A DNA stretch of 64,000 bases from Actinomycetales bacterium. Lineage in GTDB: Bacteria > Actinomycetota > Actinomycetes > Actinomycetales > Microbacteriaceae. The DNA is taken from the NCBI GenBank assembly GCA_017308515.1, contig JAFKEN010000012.1, positions 121,055 through 185,054 on the forward strand, written 5' to 3'. The notes beneath the pieces are model-generated. The model did no database searches and was not told the DNA's origin. It saw nothing but the letters and a program-made list of their open reading frames with translations. Positions 55,282-64,000 of this stretch are shown piece by piece (positions within the stretch are counted from its first letter, which is position 1; every line of letters begins with the position of its first letter). The position numbers and the translations under genes are program-made.

Positions 55282-56795
55282 TGCCGGTACCCGATGACAG
55301 TGGTCATGCCGGTTTCGGCGTGGTAGATGTTGTGGCAGTGCGCGATCCAGAGGCCGGGGTTGTCGGCGTCGAAGTCGACGGTGAGGGTCTGTTTCGGCAG
55401 GATGATCGACGTGTCCTTCCGCGGGCCGTCGCCTTGGTGCTGGTACGTGTGCCCGTGCAGGTGGAACGGGTGCCACATCTCGGTGTCGTTGGTGATCGTG
55501 AGCCGAACGCGTTCGCCTTCCCGAATCTCGTGCGCTGCGTCCAGGGGCTGGGTCAGGTCGAACCGACGCCCGTCGATGCCCCAGTCGTAGTCGGCCATCC
55601 CTCCGGTGAGGGCGATCGCGATGGACCGGTCGGGCTGCCGGGAGGACAGCGCCACACGGCTGTCGGCGGCCAGCAGCTGCGCGGTCCCGACTCGGCTGCT
55701 GGTCAGCTCTGGGATGCTCACGTCGGCCGCCGGGGCTGCGGCCGCGGCGGCGGTGCGGATGACCGCGAATCCGCGAGCTCGCTTTCCCTCGGCTTGAGCG
55801 ATGAGCGGGAACGCCCCGTCGCCCAGGGTGATGGTCGCGTCGTAGCGTTCGCCCATCCCGATCAGGATGCTGTCGACCTCCACCGGGGTAACGGGGAAGC
55901 CGTCGCTGTGGGTGACGGTCAACCCGTGGCCGCCGACGGCGAGACGGAACGCGGTGTCGCTGCCGGCGTTGATGATCCTCAATCGGACTCGATTACCGGG
56001 CTTGCCGGTGAACTGGGTGGGGTCGTCGACCGGCTTCCCGTTGATGAGATAGAGGGGGTAGTAGACATCGCCGGCATCGCCGCCGAGCAGGTCGGAGGTG
56101 GCGCCCATGAGCGTGTTGCCCATCCGCATGAACATGTCGTCCATCCCGCCCATGTCGCCCATCCCGGCGGAGAGTTCTTCGAGTACCTGGTCGGGGGTGG
56201 CGGTGACGCCGTCGAGCCAGTCGTCGAGGATGATCACCCATTCGTCGTCGTAGGCCAACGGTTCGTTCGGGTCCTCGACGATCAGGGCGCCGTAGAGGCC
56301 GCGGTCCAGTTGCACGCCGACGTGGGGGTGGAACCAGTAGGTGCCAGGGTCGGGGACGATGAACTCGTAGTCGAAGGCTGCGCCGGCGCCGATGGGCTTC
56401 TGCGTGACGGGAGGCACCCCGTCCATGTCGTTGCGCAGCGCGATCCCGTGCCAGTGCACGGAGGTGTCGGTGTCGAGCTGGTTGCGGACAGTGGCCTGGA
56501 GGGTGTCTCCGGCGCCGAGGCGGATGACGGACGCCGGGGTGGAGCCGAACGCCCAGGTGGCCGCCGTCTTGCCGGCCAGGTCCAGCACGAGCGGGGCGGC
56601 GGCAAGGGTCGCGGTGGTGACCTTGCCGGTGCCGCCACGTCGCCGCTCCGCATCCTTCACCACAGTGCCGTCCGGTTGCACCCAGGTCGCTGCCGGCGCG
56701 CAGGACGTTAAGGCGACGGTGGCGAGCGCGCCGACGCTGACGCCGAGGAAGCCGCGTCGGGTGAGCAGAAGACGGGAGCCTGGTGGGGTGGTCAT
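55278..56795 (-). CDS. Multicopper oxidase
   Basis: A 505-residue periplasm-facing (extracytoplasmic) multicopper oxidase, likely oxidising Cu(I) or phenolic substrates. N-terminus LTRRGFLGVSVGALATVAL has a Tat-type RR motif, and ALTSC suggests lipidation at Cys32. Copper ligands: VHWHGIALRN and YWFHPHVGVQ (domain 1), PFHLHGHTYQ and IAHCHNIYHAETGM (C-terminal T1/T2/T3 sites). A methionine-rich stretch GDMGGMDDMFMRMGNTLMG resembles CueO-type Cu(I)-binding loops. Start ATG 56795 overlaps the EamA stop. It is tied by operon to a copper-type P-ATPase. Confidence 0.93.
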   Translation of the reverse strand: MTTPPGSRLLLTRRGFLGVSVGALATVALTSCAPAATWVQPDGTVVKDAERRRGGTGKVTTATLAAAPLVLDLAGKTAATWAFGSTPASVIRLGAGDTLQATVRNQLDTDTSVHWHGIALRNDMDGVPPVTQKPIGAGAAFDYEFIVPDPGTYWFHPHVGVQLDRGLYGALIVEDPNEPLAYDDEWVIILDDWLDGVTATPDQVLEELSAGMGDMGGMDDMFMRMGNTLMGATSDLLGGDAGDVYYPLYLINGKPVDDPTQFTGKPGNRVRLRIINAGSDTAFRLAVGGHGLTVTHSDGFPVTPVEVDSILIGMGERYDATITLGDGAFPLIAQAEGKRARGFAVIRTAAAAAAPAADVSIPELTSSRVGTAQLLAADSRVALSSRQPDRSIAIALTGGMADYDWGIDGRRFDLTQPLDAAHEIREGERVRLTITNDTEMWHPFHLHGHTYQHQGDGPRKDTSIILPKQTLTVDFDADNPGLWIAHCHNIYHAETGMTTVIGYRQ

Positions 56796-57799
56796 CGGTG
56801 TTTCCTTTCGGGCCGGATGTGATCGCGGCCATGCGGTGCCGGCGCTTCCGGGTGGGATGTCGCCGGGTCGATGGTCATTCCTGGGATGGACCGTGTGGGG
56901 ACTGCGGCTGGTCGGCGTCGCGATTCGACGGCGAGCAGGCCCATCGAGATCAGGACGACCCCGGTCCCGACCCAGCCCCACAAGCCGGGGTCCTCATGCA
57001 TCAGAAGCTGCGACAGCAGGATTCCGTAAACAGGCACTAGCAGCGTCCACGCGGCGAGCGAGTCGAGGCGGGCGCGGCGGGTCTCGGCGAACCAGGCGAC
57101 GGTGGTTGCGGCGGTTCCGACCAGGGACAGAAACAGCAGGGAGAGGATGAAGGGCAGGGTCCAGTCGATCCTCGGGGGGCCTTCCGCGAGGGTTGCGGTC
57201 GCGGCGAGGACGGCTCCGCCGATGAGCAGTTGAGCGGCGGCCACGAACCGTAAGTCCGCGTGCACGATGCGGCTGATGAGGGTGCCGGCGGTCGTCGCGG
57301 CCGCGGAGGTCAGCGCGACCCACGCGCCAGTACCGAGCCCCGCCGGCAGCACGACGATCAGGAGGCCGGTGAAGCCGACGGCGATCGCGGCGATCGCACT
57401 CGGGCTGGGGCGTTCACTGTAGAGCCACCAGGCGGGCAGCAGGATCAGGAGCGGCTGCGCGTTGGCGAGCACCGAGGCGATCCCGGTGGACAGCCCTGCT
57501 GCGGCGGCGAACATCGTCGCGAACCCGAGGGCGACGTTCACCAGTCCGAGGCAGGCGATCAGCGCCCAGGTCCGCGCGTCCCGTGGGATCGGCACGCGCT
57601 GGATGCCGACCAGGATACCCACGGCGGCGCCGGCGACGAGGGCGCGGAGCGCAGCGAGCCACAGCACCGGCGCGTCCTTCAGTGCGATCGTGATCGCGAC
57701 GAAGCAGGAGCCCCAAGCCGCGGTGATCCATAGCATCCGCCACGGTCGAGGATGTCCGACCGGGGCAGCGCGCGGCAGAGGGTGGGCGACGACGCTCAT
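56792..57799 (-). CDS. EamA/DMT family transporter
   Basis: A 335-residue ten-helix transporter of the drug/metabolite superfamily. Seen: the first helix MLWITAAWGSCFVAITIAL; FAAAAGLSTGIASVLANAQP, the EamA signature; a second repeat ending WAWTLLVPVYGILLSQLLMH-like; and a hydrophilic tail of about 45 residues rich in Pro/His/Arg. Both ends overlap neighbours by four bases (ATGA). The substrate is unknown; the operon context suggests export of a metabolite linked to the GAPDH/phosphoketolase pathway or a metal complex. Confidence 0.91.
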   Translation of the reverse strand: MSVVAHPLPRAAPVGHPRPWRMLWITAAWGSCFVAITIALKDAPVLWLAALRALVAGAAVGILVGIQRVPIPRDARTWALIACLGLVNVALGFATMFAAAAGLSTGIASVLANAQPLLILLPAWWLYSERPSPSAIAAIAVGFTGLLIVVLPAGLGTGAWVALTSAAATTAGTLISRIVHADLRFVAAAQLLIGGAVLAATATLAEGPPRIDWTLPFILSLLFLSLVGTAATTVAWFAETRRARLDSLAAWTLLVPVYGILLSQLLMHEDPGLWGWVGTGVVLISMGLLAVESRRRPAAVPTRSIPGMTIDPATSHPEAPAPHGRDHIRPERKHR

Positions 57800-58857
57800 G
57801 ACCGGTCATGGTTGGTGCGCTCTGGCGGAATGAGGAAGTCCTGTCGCATGCCCAGGCTCTCGTCGGTGAGGCGGATCGAGGTGTCGGCGTCGGTGACGGC
57901 GCCGACGAGGGCGCGGATCGCGTCGATCGTCTCGGGCACGACGATGGCCTCGTTGTAGACCTGGTAGGCGAGGTATGCCTCGTCGCCGGTGACGGTGAGG
58001 AGGTCCTCCCAGACCGCGACTTCCCACATGTCGCCGCGGGGTCGGCCGAGGTCGCGCATCAGCTCGATCGTGGAGTTGAGGGCGACCAGCCCGTCGGACA
58101 TGCGGATGAAGGCGATCCGCGGGGCGGCGCGCAGCGCGGCAAGGACCTCCTCGCGGGTGGCCTGGCGGGTCAGCTGCAGGGTCCAGAAGTGGCTGTGCGT
58201 CTGGGTGTGGGCGCCTTTGGCAGCGATGGTCACCACGTCCAGCTCCGGCAGCACGGTGCGTGCGTCGGGGCCCTGGTGGGAGGGGATGGTCGCTTCGGGG
58301 ACCATCGTGTTCATGATGCCGCCCAGGTGCGACTCCCACGGGTCGGTGGCGCGGCGGATGAGCACCCCTCGGGCCCGCTCCAGCAGCCCTGCCGTGGTCA
58401 GGGCGCCGAGCACCCGGACGATGCTGGTGGTGTTGCAGGACACCACCCGGGTGCTGTCGCGGCCGAGGGCGGTGGCGTAGTTGGCTTGCGCGACGAAGGA
58501 GTGCCCGGTGGTCGCATGGGATTCGCCGCCCTGCAGCACCGTCTTGACTCCGGCGGCGCGGTACCGCTCGAGGTTGCCGGCGGCGACGTGCTTCGGGGTG
58601 GTGTCCACGATCACGTCGCATTCGGCCAGCAGCTGCTCCAGGTCTCCTTGGGCGTTCACCCCCGCGTCGAGCATCGCCCGGCGCGCCTCGGCAGTGGCGG
58701 CGAAGATCGGCAGACGTGACGCAGCGGATTGGATGCGCCAGTCGGTAGCGATATCGGCGATGCCGACCAGGTGCATGTCAGGTTGCGCCAGGACGGCGTC
58801 GGCGACGCGCTTGCCGATGACGCCGTACCCGTTCACGCCGACGCGGATGTCGTTCAT
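57796..58857 (-). CDS. Type II (archaeal-type) glyceraldehyde-3-phosphate dehydrogenase
   Basis: A 353-residue GAPDH of the archaeal-type (type II) family, interconverting glyceraldehyde 3-phosphate and 1,3-bisphosphoglycerate with NAD(P). Seen: the Rossmann VGVNGYGVIGKRVADAVL, DVIVDTTPKHVAAGN, and the active-site SCNTTSIVRVL with Cys141. A His-containing THSHFW follows. This family is normally archaeal and differs from the usual bacterial GapA. Cofactor use and direction cannot be read. Overlaps the EamA gene by four bases and follows the UbiB gene after 46 bp. Confidence 0.9.
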   Translation of the reverse strand: MNDIRVGVNGYGVIGKRVADAVLAQPDMHLVGIADIATDWRIQSAASRLPIFAATAEARRAMLDAGVNAQGDLEQLLAECDVIVDTTPKHVAAGNLERYRAAGVKTVLQGGESHATTGHSFVAQANYATALGRDSTRVVSCNTTSIVRVLGALTTAGLLERARGVLIRRATDPWESHLGGIMNTMVPEATIPSHQGPDARTVLPELDVVTIAAKGAHTQTHSHFWTLQLTRQATREEVLAALRAAPRIAFIRMSDGLVALNSTIELMRDLGRPRGDMWEVAVWEDLLTVTGDEAYLAYQVYNEAIVVPETIDAIRALVGAVTDADTSIRLTDESLGMRQDFLIPPERTNHDRS

Positions 58858-58903
58858 GTGGGTGCCCTTTCAAATCAGCAGACGATGGGGATGGAGGCGG
58901 TCG

Positions 58904-60571
58904 TCATCGTCGTCGCCGCCTCGTCCACACCAGGTAGCCGCCGAGGGCGGTGATGACGCCGGCGCCGGCGCCGATCATCACGCCCTCCCGACCGCGCCAG
59001 CGGAGGTTGCCGGAGACCAGTTCACCGATGCCGTTGATCAGGGCGGCCGCGATCAGCGCGGCGATCAATCGGTTCCCGATGCGTTCGGCCCGGCCCATCA
59101 ACGGCTCCAGCTCCGCGGCCCGCAGGTGCACTGCGACGCCGCCGGTGTCCAGCAGGCGCCGCAGCTGCCGGAGCGTAGCGGGCAGCTCGAGCAGCAGCTC
59201 GCCGGCATCCGCGGACGCGCGGGCCCACCGTCCGGCGAGGGCCGCTAGCGAGTACCGCTGCTGCACGATCCGCCGCGAGAACGGGGTGAGCGCCTTCAAC
59301 ATCTGGAACCCGGGGTCCAAGCGGACCGCCAGGCCCTCGCCCATCATCAGCACTTTGAACAGCAGCGCGGTCTGCGGCGGCAACTGAAGATGATGGTGGC
59401 GCAGCACGGCCAGCAGCTCGCCGACCAGCCGGCTGAGGTTGATCTCGGACAGGGGCCGGCCCCGATACTGGGACACGAACGCGGCCAGCGCGCCGCGCAG
59501 CTCGTCGCGATCGGCGCCATCCTTCGTCACCGACAGCGCCAGTACCGCCGTGGTCAACCCGTCGACGTCGCCGCGGGTGAAGCCCAGGAGGATGTCGGCA
59601 AGCTGCTCGGTGACCTCGTCGTCAAGCTCGCCGACCATACCGAAGTCGATCAGGGCGAGCGACCCGTCCGACTGTACGAACATGTTCCCGGGGTGCGGGT
59701 CGGCATGGAAGAACCGATCCTCGAACACCATCGTCAGGATCAGCGCCGCACCGCGCTGCGCCAGCTGGGGCCGGTCGATGCCGGCCGCGTCCAGCGCGGT
59801 GAGATCGTCGACGCGGATGCCGTGCATCCGTTCCAGGGTCAGCACCCGCGAGGTGGTCGTGTCCCGAAACACTCGCGGGATCTTCACGTCGGGCGAGGCG
59901 GCGAAGGTGCTCGCGAACCGTTCGGCGTTGCGGGCCTCGTGCAGGTAGTCCAGTTCGGCGCGCAGAGTGCGGGAGAACTCCTCGACCAGTCCCGGCAGGT
60001 TCAGCTGACGGGCTGCTTCCCACCGCCGATCGGCGCGCTCGGCGAGGTTTCGCAGGATCTCCAGATCCTCGGTCACCTGGCCGACCGCGCCGGGACGGCG
60101 CACCTTCACGATCACCTCGGTGCCGTCGTGCAACATGGCCGCGTACGCCTGCCCGATCGACGCGGCAGCCACTGGATTCGGATCGAAGCTTCCGAACACC
60201 TCATCCGGGTCGGCGCCGAGCTCCTCCCGAATCACGGCCTTGATCGGCTCCCACTCCTCGGACGGTGCCGCGTCCTGCAGCTTCGCCAGTTCACGCAGGT
60301 ACTCCGGTGGGAGCAGATCGGATCGGGTGGACAGCAGCTGGCCCAGCTTGACGAAGGTGGGGCCGAGGTCTTCGAGCGCGAGCCGCACATGCTCTGGGCT
60401 GGTATAGGGCTCGTCCCGGCGTGCGTGTCCGAACGCACCCTTGTCGAACGGAATCCAACGGTCCAGTCCCAGCAGGCCAGCAGCCACTCCAAGCCCGTGA
60501 CGCTGCAGGACGGAGGCGATCCGCCGATAGCGGCGCCGGTGTGAGTCGGCGCTGCCGGACCGCGAGCTCAT
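58904..60571 (-). CDS. AarF/UbiB family protein kinase-like protein
   Basis: A 555-residue UbiB-like atypical kinase/ATPase, associated in E. coli with ubiquinone synthesis and in other bacteria with membrane lipid or quinone handling. Seen: the KxGQ motif FVKLGQLLSTR, AAASIGQAYAA, catalytic HADPHPGNMF, LIDFGMVGELDD, and two C-terminal membrane helices (LIAALIAAALINGIGELV and VMIGAGAGVITALGGYLVW). Start ATG 60571 has GAGGGGCGAGG upstream and lies 20 bases past the P-ATPase stop. Role in this operon is inferred. Confidence 0.92.
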   Translation of the reverse strand: MSSRSGSADSHRRRYRRIASVLQRHGLGVAAGLLGLDRWIPFDKGAFGHARRDEPYTSPEHVRLALEDLGPTFVKLGQLLSTRSDLLPPEYLRELAKLQDAAPSEEWEPIKAVIREELGADPDEVFGSFDPNPVAAASIGQAYAAMLHDGTEVIVKVRRPGAVGQVTEDLEILRNLAERADRRWEAARQLNLPGLVEEFSRTLRAELDYLHEARNAERFASTFAASPDVKIPRVFRDTTTSRVLTLERMHGIRVDDLTALDAAGIDRPQLAQRGAALILTMVFEDRFFHADPHPGNMFVQSDGSLALIDFGMVGELDDEVTEQLADILLGFTRGDVDGLTTAVLALSVTKDGADRDELRGALAAFVSQYRGRPLSEINLSRLVGELLAVLRHHHLQLPPQTALLFKVLMMGEGLAVRLDPGFQMLKALTPFSRRIVQQRYSLAALAGRWARASADAGELLLELPATLRQLRRLLDTGGVAVHLRAAELEPLMGRAERIGNRLIAALIAAALINGIGELVSGNLRWRGREGVMIGAGAGVITALGGYLVWTRRRRR

Positions 60572-60590
60572 CGCCTCGCCCCTCGCACGC

Positions 60591-63188
60591 TCACGAGGCA
60601 CCCCCCGACACGGGCGCCGGCACCGTCGCAGCAGCCGGGCCGGGCTGGACAGGGAGCCGGAGCCGCTTGAGCAGGAGGGCGTTGACGGCGACGATGACGG
60701 AGGAGCCGGACATGCTGATCGCCGCGATCTCGGGGGTGAGCATGATCCCGAACGCGGGGTAGAACACGCCGGCGGCGATGGGGAGGGCGATCGCGTTGTA
60801 GCCGACGGCCCAGCCGAGGTTCTGGCGCATCTTCCGCAGCGTGCCCTTGCCGATCTTGAGCGCGATCGCGACATCCAGCGGGTCGGAGCGCATCAGGACG
60901 ACGTCGGCGGTCTCGATCGCGACGTCGGTGCCGGCGCCGATCGCGATGCCGAGGTCGGCTTGGGCCAGCGCCGGGGCGTCGTTGACGCCGTCGCCGACCA
61001 TCGCAACCTTCTTGCCCGTCTTCTGCAGCTCGGCGATCTTGGCGGACTTGTCTTCGGGGAGCACATCGGCGATCACGGTGTCGATGCCCAGCAGCGCGGC
61101 GATGCGGTCGGCGGTGGGTTTGTTGTCGCCGGTGAGCATGGCCACCTCGATGCCCTGTTCGTGGAGGGCGTCGATGGCGGCTTTGGCGGTGTCGCGGGGC
61201 GCGTCGGCCAGGGCGATGACGCCGGCGATCTGCCCGTCGACGGCGAACATGATCGCGGTGCGTCCGCCGTCCGCGAGGGCCTGCTGCTGCGCGGCGACCG
61301 GGGAGATGTCGATGCCTTCGGCGGCCATCAGCCGGGCGTTGCCGAGCACGACCTGCTTCCCGTCGACGGTGGCGGTCGCGCCTTGGCCGGTCACGTTGCG
61401 GAACGCGGTCGCGGTGCGGCGGGGAATGTCGCGGCGGTCGGCGTACTGCACGATCGCTTTGGCCAGCGGATGCTCGGACTCCCGCTCGAGTGCGGCGGCG
61501 AGGGAGAGCAGCTCGAGGTCGTCCATCCCGACCGGGAGGTAGTCGGTGACCTCCGGTTCCCCCTTGGTAAGAGTGCCGGTCTTATCCAGCACCACCGTGT
61601 CGATGTGGGCGGCGGTCTCGATCCCGGAGGCGTTCTTGAACAGCACCCCGCGCTTGGCACCGAGCCCGGTGCCAACCATGATCGCTGTCGGGGTGGCGAG
61701 GCCGAGCGCGTCGGGGCAGGTGATGACGACGACGGTGATGGCGAACAGGATCGCCATCGGCAGCTCGGCCCCGGCGAGGAACCACACCAGGAAGGTGAGG
61801 GTGCCACCGATCAGGGCCACCAGGACGAGCCAGAACGCGGCCCGGTCGGCGAGGCGCTGGCCGGGGGCTTTGGAGTTCTGTGCCTCCTGCACGAGCTTCA
61901 CGATCTGCGCCAGCGCGGTGTCGGCGCCGACCTTCGTGGCCCGCACCCGCAGGGTGCCGACGGTGTTCACGGTCGCGCCGATCACCTCGGCGCCGGGGGC
62001 CTTCTCCACCGGCATGGATTCGCCGGTGACCATCGACTCGTCGACCTCGGATTCGCCCTCCTCGACGGTGCCGTCAGTGGGGACTTTCGCGCCGGGGCGG
62101 ATCAGCATCAGATCGCCCGGGACGACCTCGGAGGTGGGGATCTCGACCTCGTTGCCGTCGCGGAGGACGACGGCGCGGGCCGGCGCGAGCTCCAGCAGTC
62201 GGCGGATCGCATCGTTCGCCCCGCCGCGGGCGCGCATCTCCACCCAATGGCCCAGGAGTACGAAGGTGGCCAGCACGGTCGCGGCCTCGTAGAACACCTC
62301 GCCGCCGCCGGTCAGGGTGATGATCAGGCTGTAGATCCAGCCGGCGCCGACCCCGACCGCGACCAGCACCATCATGTCCAGGGTCTTCGCCCGCAGGGCT
62401 CGGTAGGCGCCGTCGAAGAAGATCCACGCCGAGTAGAAGATCACCGGCAGCGACAGGATCAGCATGAACACGTCATCGCGCAGCCCGAACGGGGCCGGCA
62501 CCTCGAATCCGATCACCTCCCGCCCGATCGGGGACCACAGGGTGATCGGGATCGACAGGATCAGCGCGACCAGGAACCGGTTGCGCATGTCGCGGATCAT
62601 CGACGCCATCGACATGCCGCCGTGGTGCCCGCCGTGCCCCATCATGTCCTGCGCGCTATGGCCCGCCGCCGCACTCCCACCGTGATCGTGCCCGCCGGCG
62701 ACGGCCGCCGCGGCGTGGCCCGCGTGCGCCGCCGCGTCGCCCGCGTGCGCGTGGTCGTCGGAGCCCGAGCCGCTCGGGTGTTCGGCGGCGGCGCCGGTGC
62801 CGGCGTGATGCTGATGCGCCTCGGGTCGGTCGGCGTCAGCGTGCGCATCGTGCCCTGCGTGCGCAGCGTCTCCGGCGTGCGCACCGTGGTCGGCGTGCTC
62901 GTCGGGTCCGGCCTGGGCAGGGTGGGCGTGCGGGTCGTGCGCGGGGTCGCAGATGTGGTCCGGGACGGACTGGCCGGCGCAGTGGTAGCCGCAGTCGATG
63001 ACCCATTGCTGCAGGTGCGCGACCGAGGTGGTCTCGGGGTCGTAGGTGACGGTCGCGGTCTGTGAGACCGGGTTCGCGTCGACGCTGATCACCCCGGGCT
63101 GGCGGCCCAGGTGGGCTTCGGTGACGTTCTTGGAGGTCGCGCGGATCATGCCACCCACCTGCAGGGTCACGGTTCTGGTGTCGCTCAT
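60591..63188 (-). CDS. P1B-type (heavy-metal) ATPase with CPD motif and His-rich N-terminus
   Basis: An 865-residue P1B ATPase. N-terminal HMA-like fold at 1-72 lacks the CxxC pair ([11 protein letters not shown]) but has CGYHC at 66-70. Residues 78-190 are a His/Asp/Ala-rich segment. Core: actuator TGE 388-390; TM motif [10 protein letters not shown] at 491-500, with Asp where Cys or His is usual; DKTGT at 535-539; and downstream GDGVND. Ion specificity cannot be assigned to a known P1B class. Probably exports copper or another soft metal given the multicopper oxidase in the operon. ATG 63188 overlaps the phosphoketolase stop. Confidence 0.92.
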   Translation of the reverse strand: MSDTRTVTLQVGGMIRATSKNVTEAHLGRQPGVISVDANPVSQTATVTYDPETTSVAHLQQWVIDCGYHCAGQSVPDHICDPAHDPHAHPAQAGPDEHADHGAHAGDAAHAGHDAHADADRPEAHQHHAGTGAAAEHPSGSGSDDHAHAGDAAAHAGHAAAAVAGGHDHGGSAAAGHSAQDMMGHGGHHGGMSMASMIRDMRNRFLVALILSIPITLWSPIGREVIGFEVPAPFGLRDDVFMLILSLPVIFYSAWIFFDGAYRALRAKTLDMMVLVAVGVGAGWIYSLIITLTGGGEVFYEAATVLATFVLLGHWVEMRARGGANDAIRRLLELAPARAVVLRDGNEVEIPTSEVVPGDLMLIRPGAKVPTDGTVEEGESEVDESMVTGESMPVEKAPGAEVIGATVNTVGTLRVRATKVGADTALAQIVKLVQEAQNSKAPGQRLADRAAFWLVLVALIGGTLTFLVWFLAGAELPMAILFAITVVVITCPDALGLATPTAIMVGTGLGAKRGVLFKNASGIETAAHIDTVVLDKTGTLTKGEPEVTDYLPVGMDDLELLSLAAALERESEHPLAKAIVQYADRRDIPRRTATAFRNVTGQGATATVDGKQVVLGNARLMAAEGIDISPVAAQQQALADGGRTAIMFAVDGQIAGVIALADAPRDTAKAAIDALHEQGIEVAMLTGDNKPTADRIAALLGIDTVIADVLPEDKSAKIAELQKTGKKVAMVGDGVNDAPALAQADLGIAIGAGTDVAIETADVVLMRSDPLDVAIALKIGKGTLRKMRQNLGWAVGYNAIALPIAAGVFYPAFGIMLTPEIAAISMSGSSVIVAVNALLLKRLRLPVQPGPAAATVPAPVSGGAS

Positions 63189-64000
63189 TTCGGTTCCTTC
63201 CCGATGGCGGGGTCGGTGGTGTCGGGGTGGGGCCAGTGCCAGTCGGCGACGGCGGGAATGTCGGTGCCGTGCTCGCGGGTGTGGGCGCGGGCATGCAGGC
63301 GGGCATCCTGCAGCTGCTGCCGCAGCTCCGCGTGGCGGGCGGCCAGGCCCGGGACGTGGTCGAGGACGTCGATCGCGAGCCGGTACCGGTCGAGGTCGTT
63401 GAGCATGACCATGTCGAACGGGGTCGTGGTGGTGCCGCGCTCCTGGAAGCCGTGCACGTGCAGGTTCTGGTGCCCGGCGCGCTTGTACGTGAGGCGGTGG
63501 ATCAGCCACGGGTAGCCGTGGTAGGCGAAGATCACCGGCTTGTTGGGGGTGAAGATCGCGTCGAACTCCCGGTCCGGCAGCCCGTGCGGGTGCTGGTCCT
63601 CGGATTGCAGCCGGGTCAGGTCGACTACGTTCACCACCCGCACCTTCAGGTCCGGGACGTGCTGGCGCAGCAGCGCCGCCGCGGCGAGCACCTCGAGGGT
63701 GGGGACGTCGCCGGCGGCGGCGAGCACCACATCCGGCTCGGTGCCCTCGGTCTCGGTGCCCGCCCACGGCAGGATGCCCAGCCCGCGGGTGCAGTGCTCG
63801 ATCGCCTCGTCCATCGTCAGCCACTGCGGGGCGGGCTGCTTCCCGGCGACGACGACGTTGATGTATCCGGCCGAGCGCAGGCAGTGGTCGTAGGTGGACA
63901 GCAGCGTGTTCGCGTCGAACGGGAGGTAGACCCGGACGATGTCGGGGCTCTTGTTCAGAGCGAGGTCGATGAACCCCGGGTCCTGGTGGGAGAACCCATT
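63185..64000 (-). CDS. Phosphoketolase (XFP), C-terminal part cut by window end
   Basis: Xylulose-5-phosphate/fructose-6-phosphate phosphoketolase cleaves the sugar phosphate with phosphate to acetyl phosphate plus glyceraldehyde 3-phosphate or erythrose 4-phosphate, using ThDP. The visible 271 residues are the C-terminal half: [85 protein letters not shown]. The N-terminal ThDP-binding part is beyond the window. Its TGA overlaps the P-ATPase ATG. Confidence 0.94.
   Translation of the reverse strand, partial: NGFSHQDPGFIDLALNKSPDIVRVYLPFDANTLLSTYDHCLRSAGYINVVVAGKQPAPQWLTMDEAIEHCTRGLGILPWAGTETEGTEPDVVLAAAGDVPTLEVLAAAALLRQHVPDLKVRVVNVVDLTRLQSEDQHPHGLPDREFDAIFTPNKPVIFAYHGYPWLIHRLTYKRAGHQNLHVHGFQERGTTTTPFDMVMLNDLDRYRLAIDVLDHVPGLAARHAELRQQLQDARLHARAHTREHGTDIPAVADWHWPHPDTTDPAIGKEPK

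Overview
The window is about 72% G+C, with dense codon-periodic genes, many GTG starts and a gene order typical of an actinobacterium. The run era, CNNM/CorC-like gene, ybeY, phoH, HIT, rsmE, dnaJ, hrcA, followed by hemW, lepA, rpsT, holA, comEC, comEA and leuS, points to a member of the Microbacteriaceae. The genus cannot be fixed from the sequence alone.

Positions 1 to about 42.6 kb are ordinary chromosomal backbone. From 1 to 6.6 kb a minus-strand run carries ribosome maturation and stress genes (era, ybeY, phoH, rsmE, dnaJ, hrcA), with a CIRCE-like HrcA operator in front of hrcA. From 6.8 to 15.9 kb lie two DUF4870 membrane proteins, hemW, an acyl-CoA dehydrogenase, a DUF1990 protein, lepA, a NUDIX hydrolase and rpsT. 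From 16 to 24.3 kb lie a MetE-like protein, holA, comEC, comEA and leuS. From 24.5 to 27.4 kb, divergent chorismate-utilising genes (pabB-like and pabC-like) are followed by a DedA protein. From 27.5 to 31.6 kb is a four-gene OpuC-type ABC importer and a TetR regulator. From 31.7 to 42.6 kb are metabolic and membrane genes: App1-like phosphatase, UbiA, MFS exporter, two luciferase-like oxidoreductases, a CAP-domain secreted protein, a glycosyltransferase, a three-gene mmuM operon and an SDR.

From about 42.8 kb the character changes to an accessory region. It holds a small membrane protein, a hairpin-rich stretch of about 340 bp, a toxin-antitoxin pair, tRNA-Ala(GGC), a 1015-residue sortase-anchored surface protein, several small orphan genes, and a MobF (TrwC/TraA-type) relaxase-helicase with two DnaA-box-like sequences just beyond its stop codon. 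This looks like part of an integrated conjugative or mobilisable element, but no coupling protein, integrase or type IV secretion gene is visible.

The right end, 54.5 to 64 kb, is a tightly packed minus-strand operon. In transcription order it encodes phosphoketolase (cut by the window end), an unusual His-rich P1B ATPase, a UbiB/AarF kinase-like protein, an archaeal-type (type II) GAPDH, an EamA transporter, a multicopper oxidase, a 64-residue orphan and a 190-residue orphan. Six of its seven junctions could be inspected as start-stop overlaps or very short gaps, five of them ATGA overlaps. The set joins a carbon-metabolism bypass with copper or redox handling and is the best candidate here for an undescribed system.
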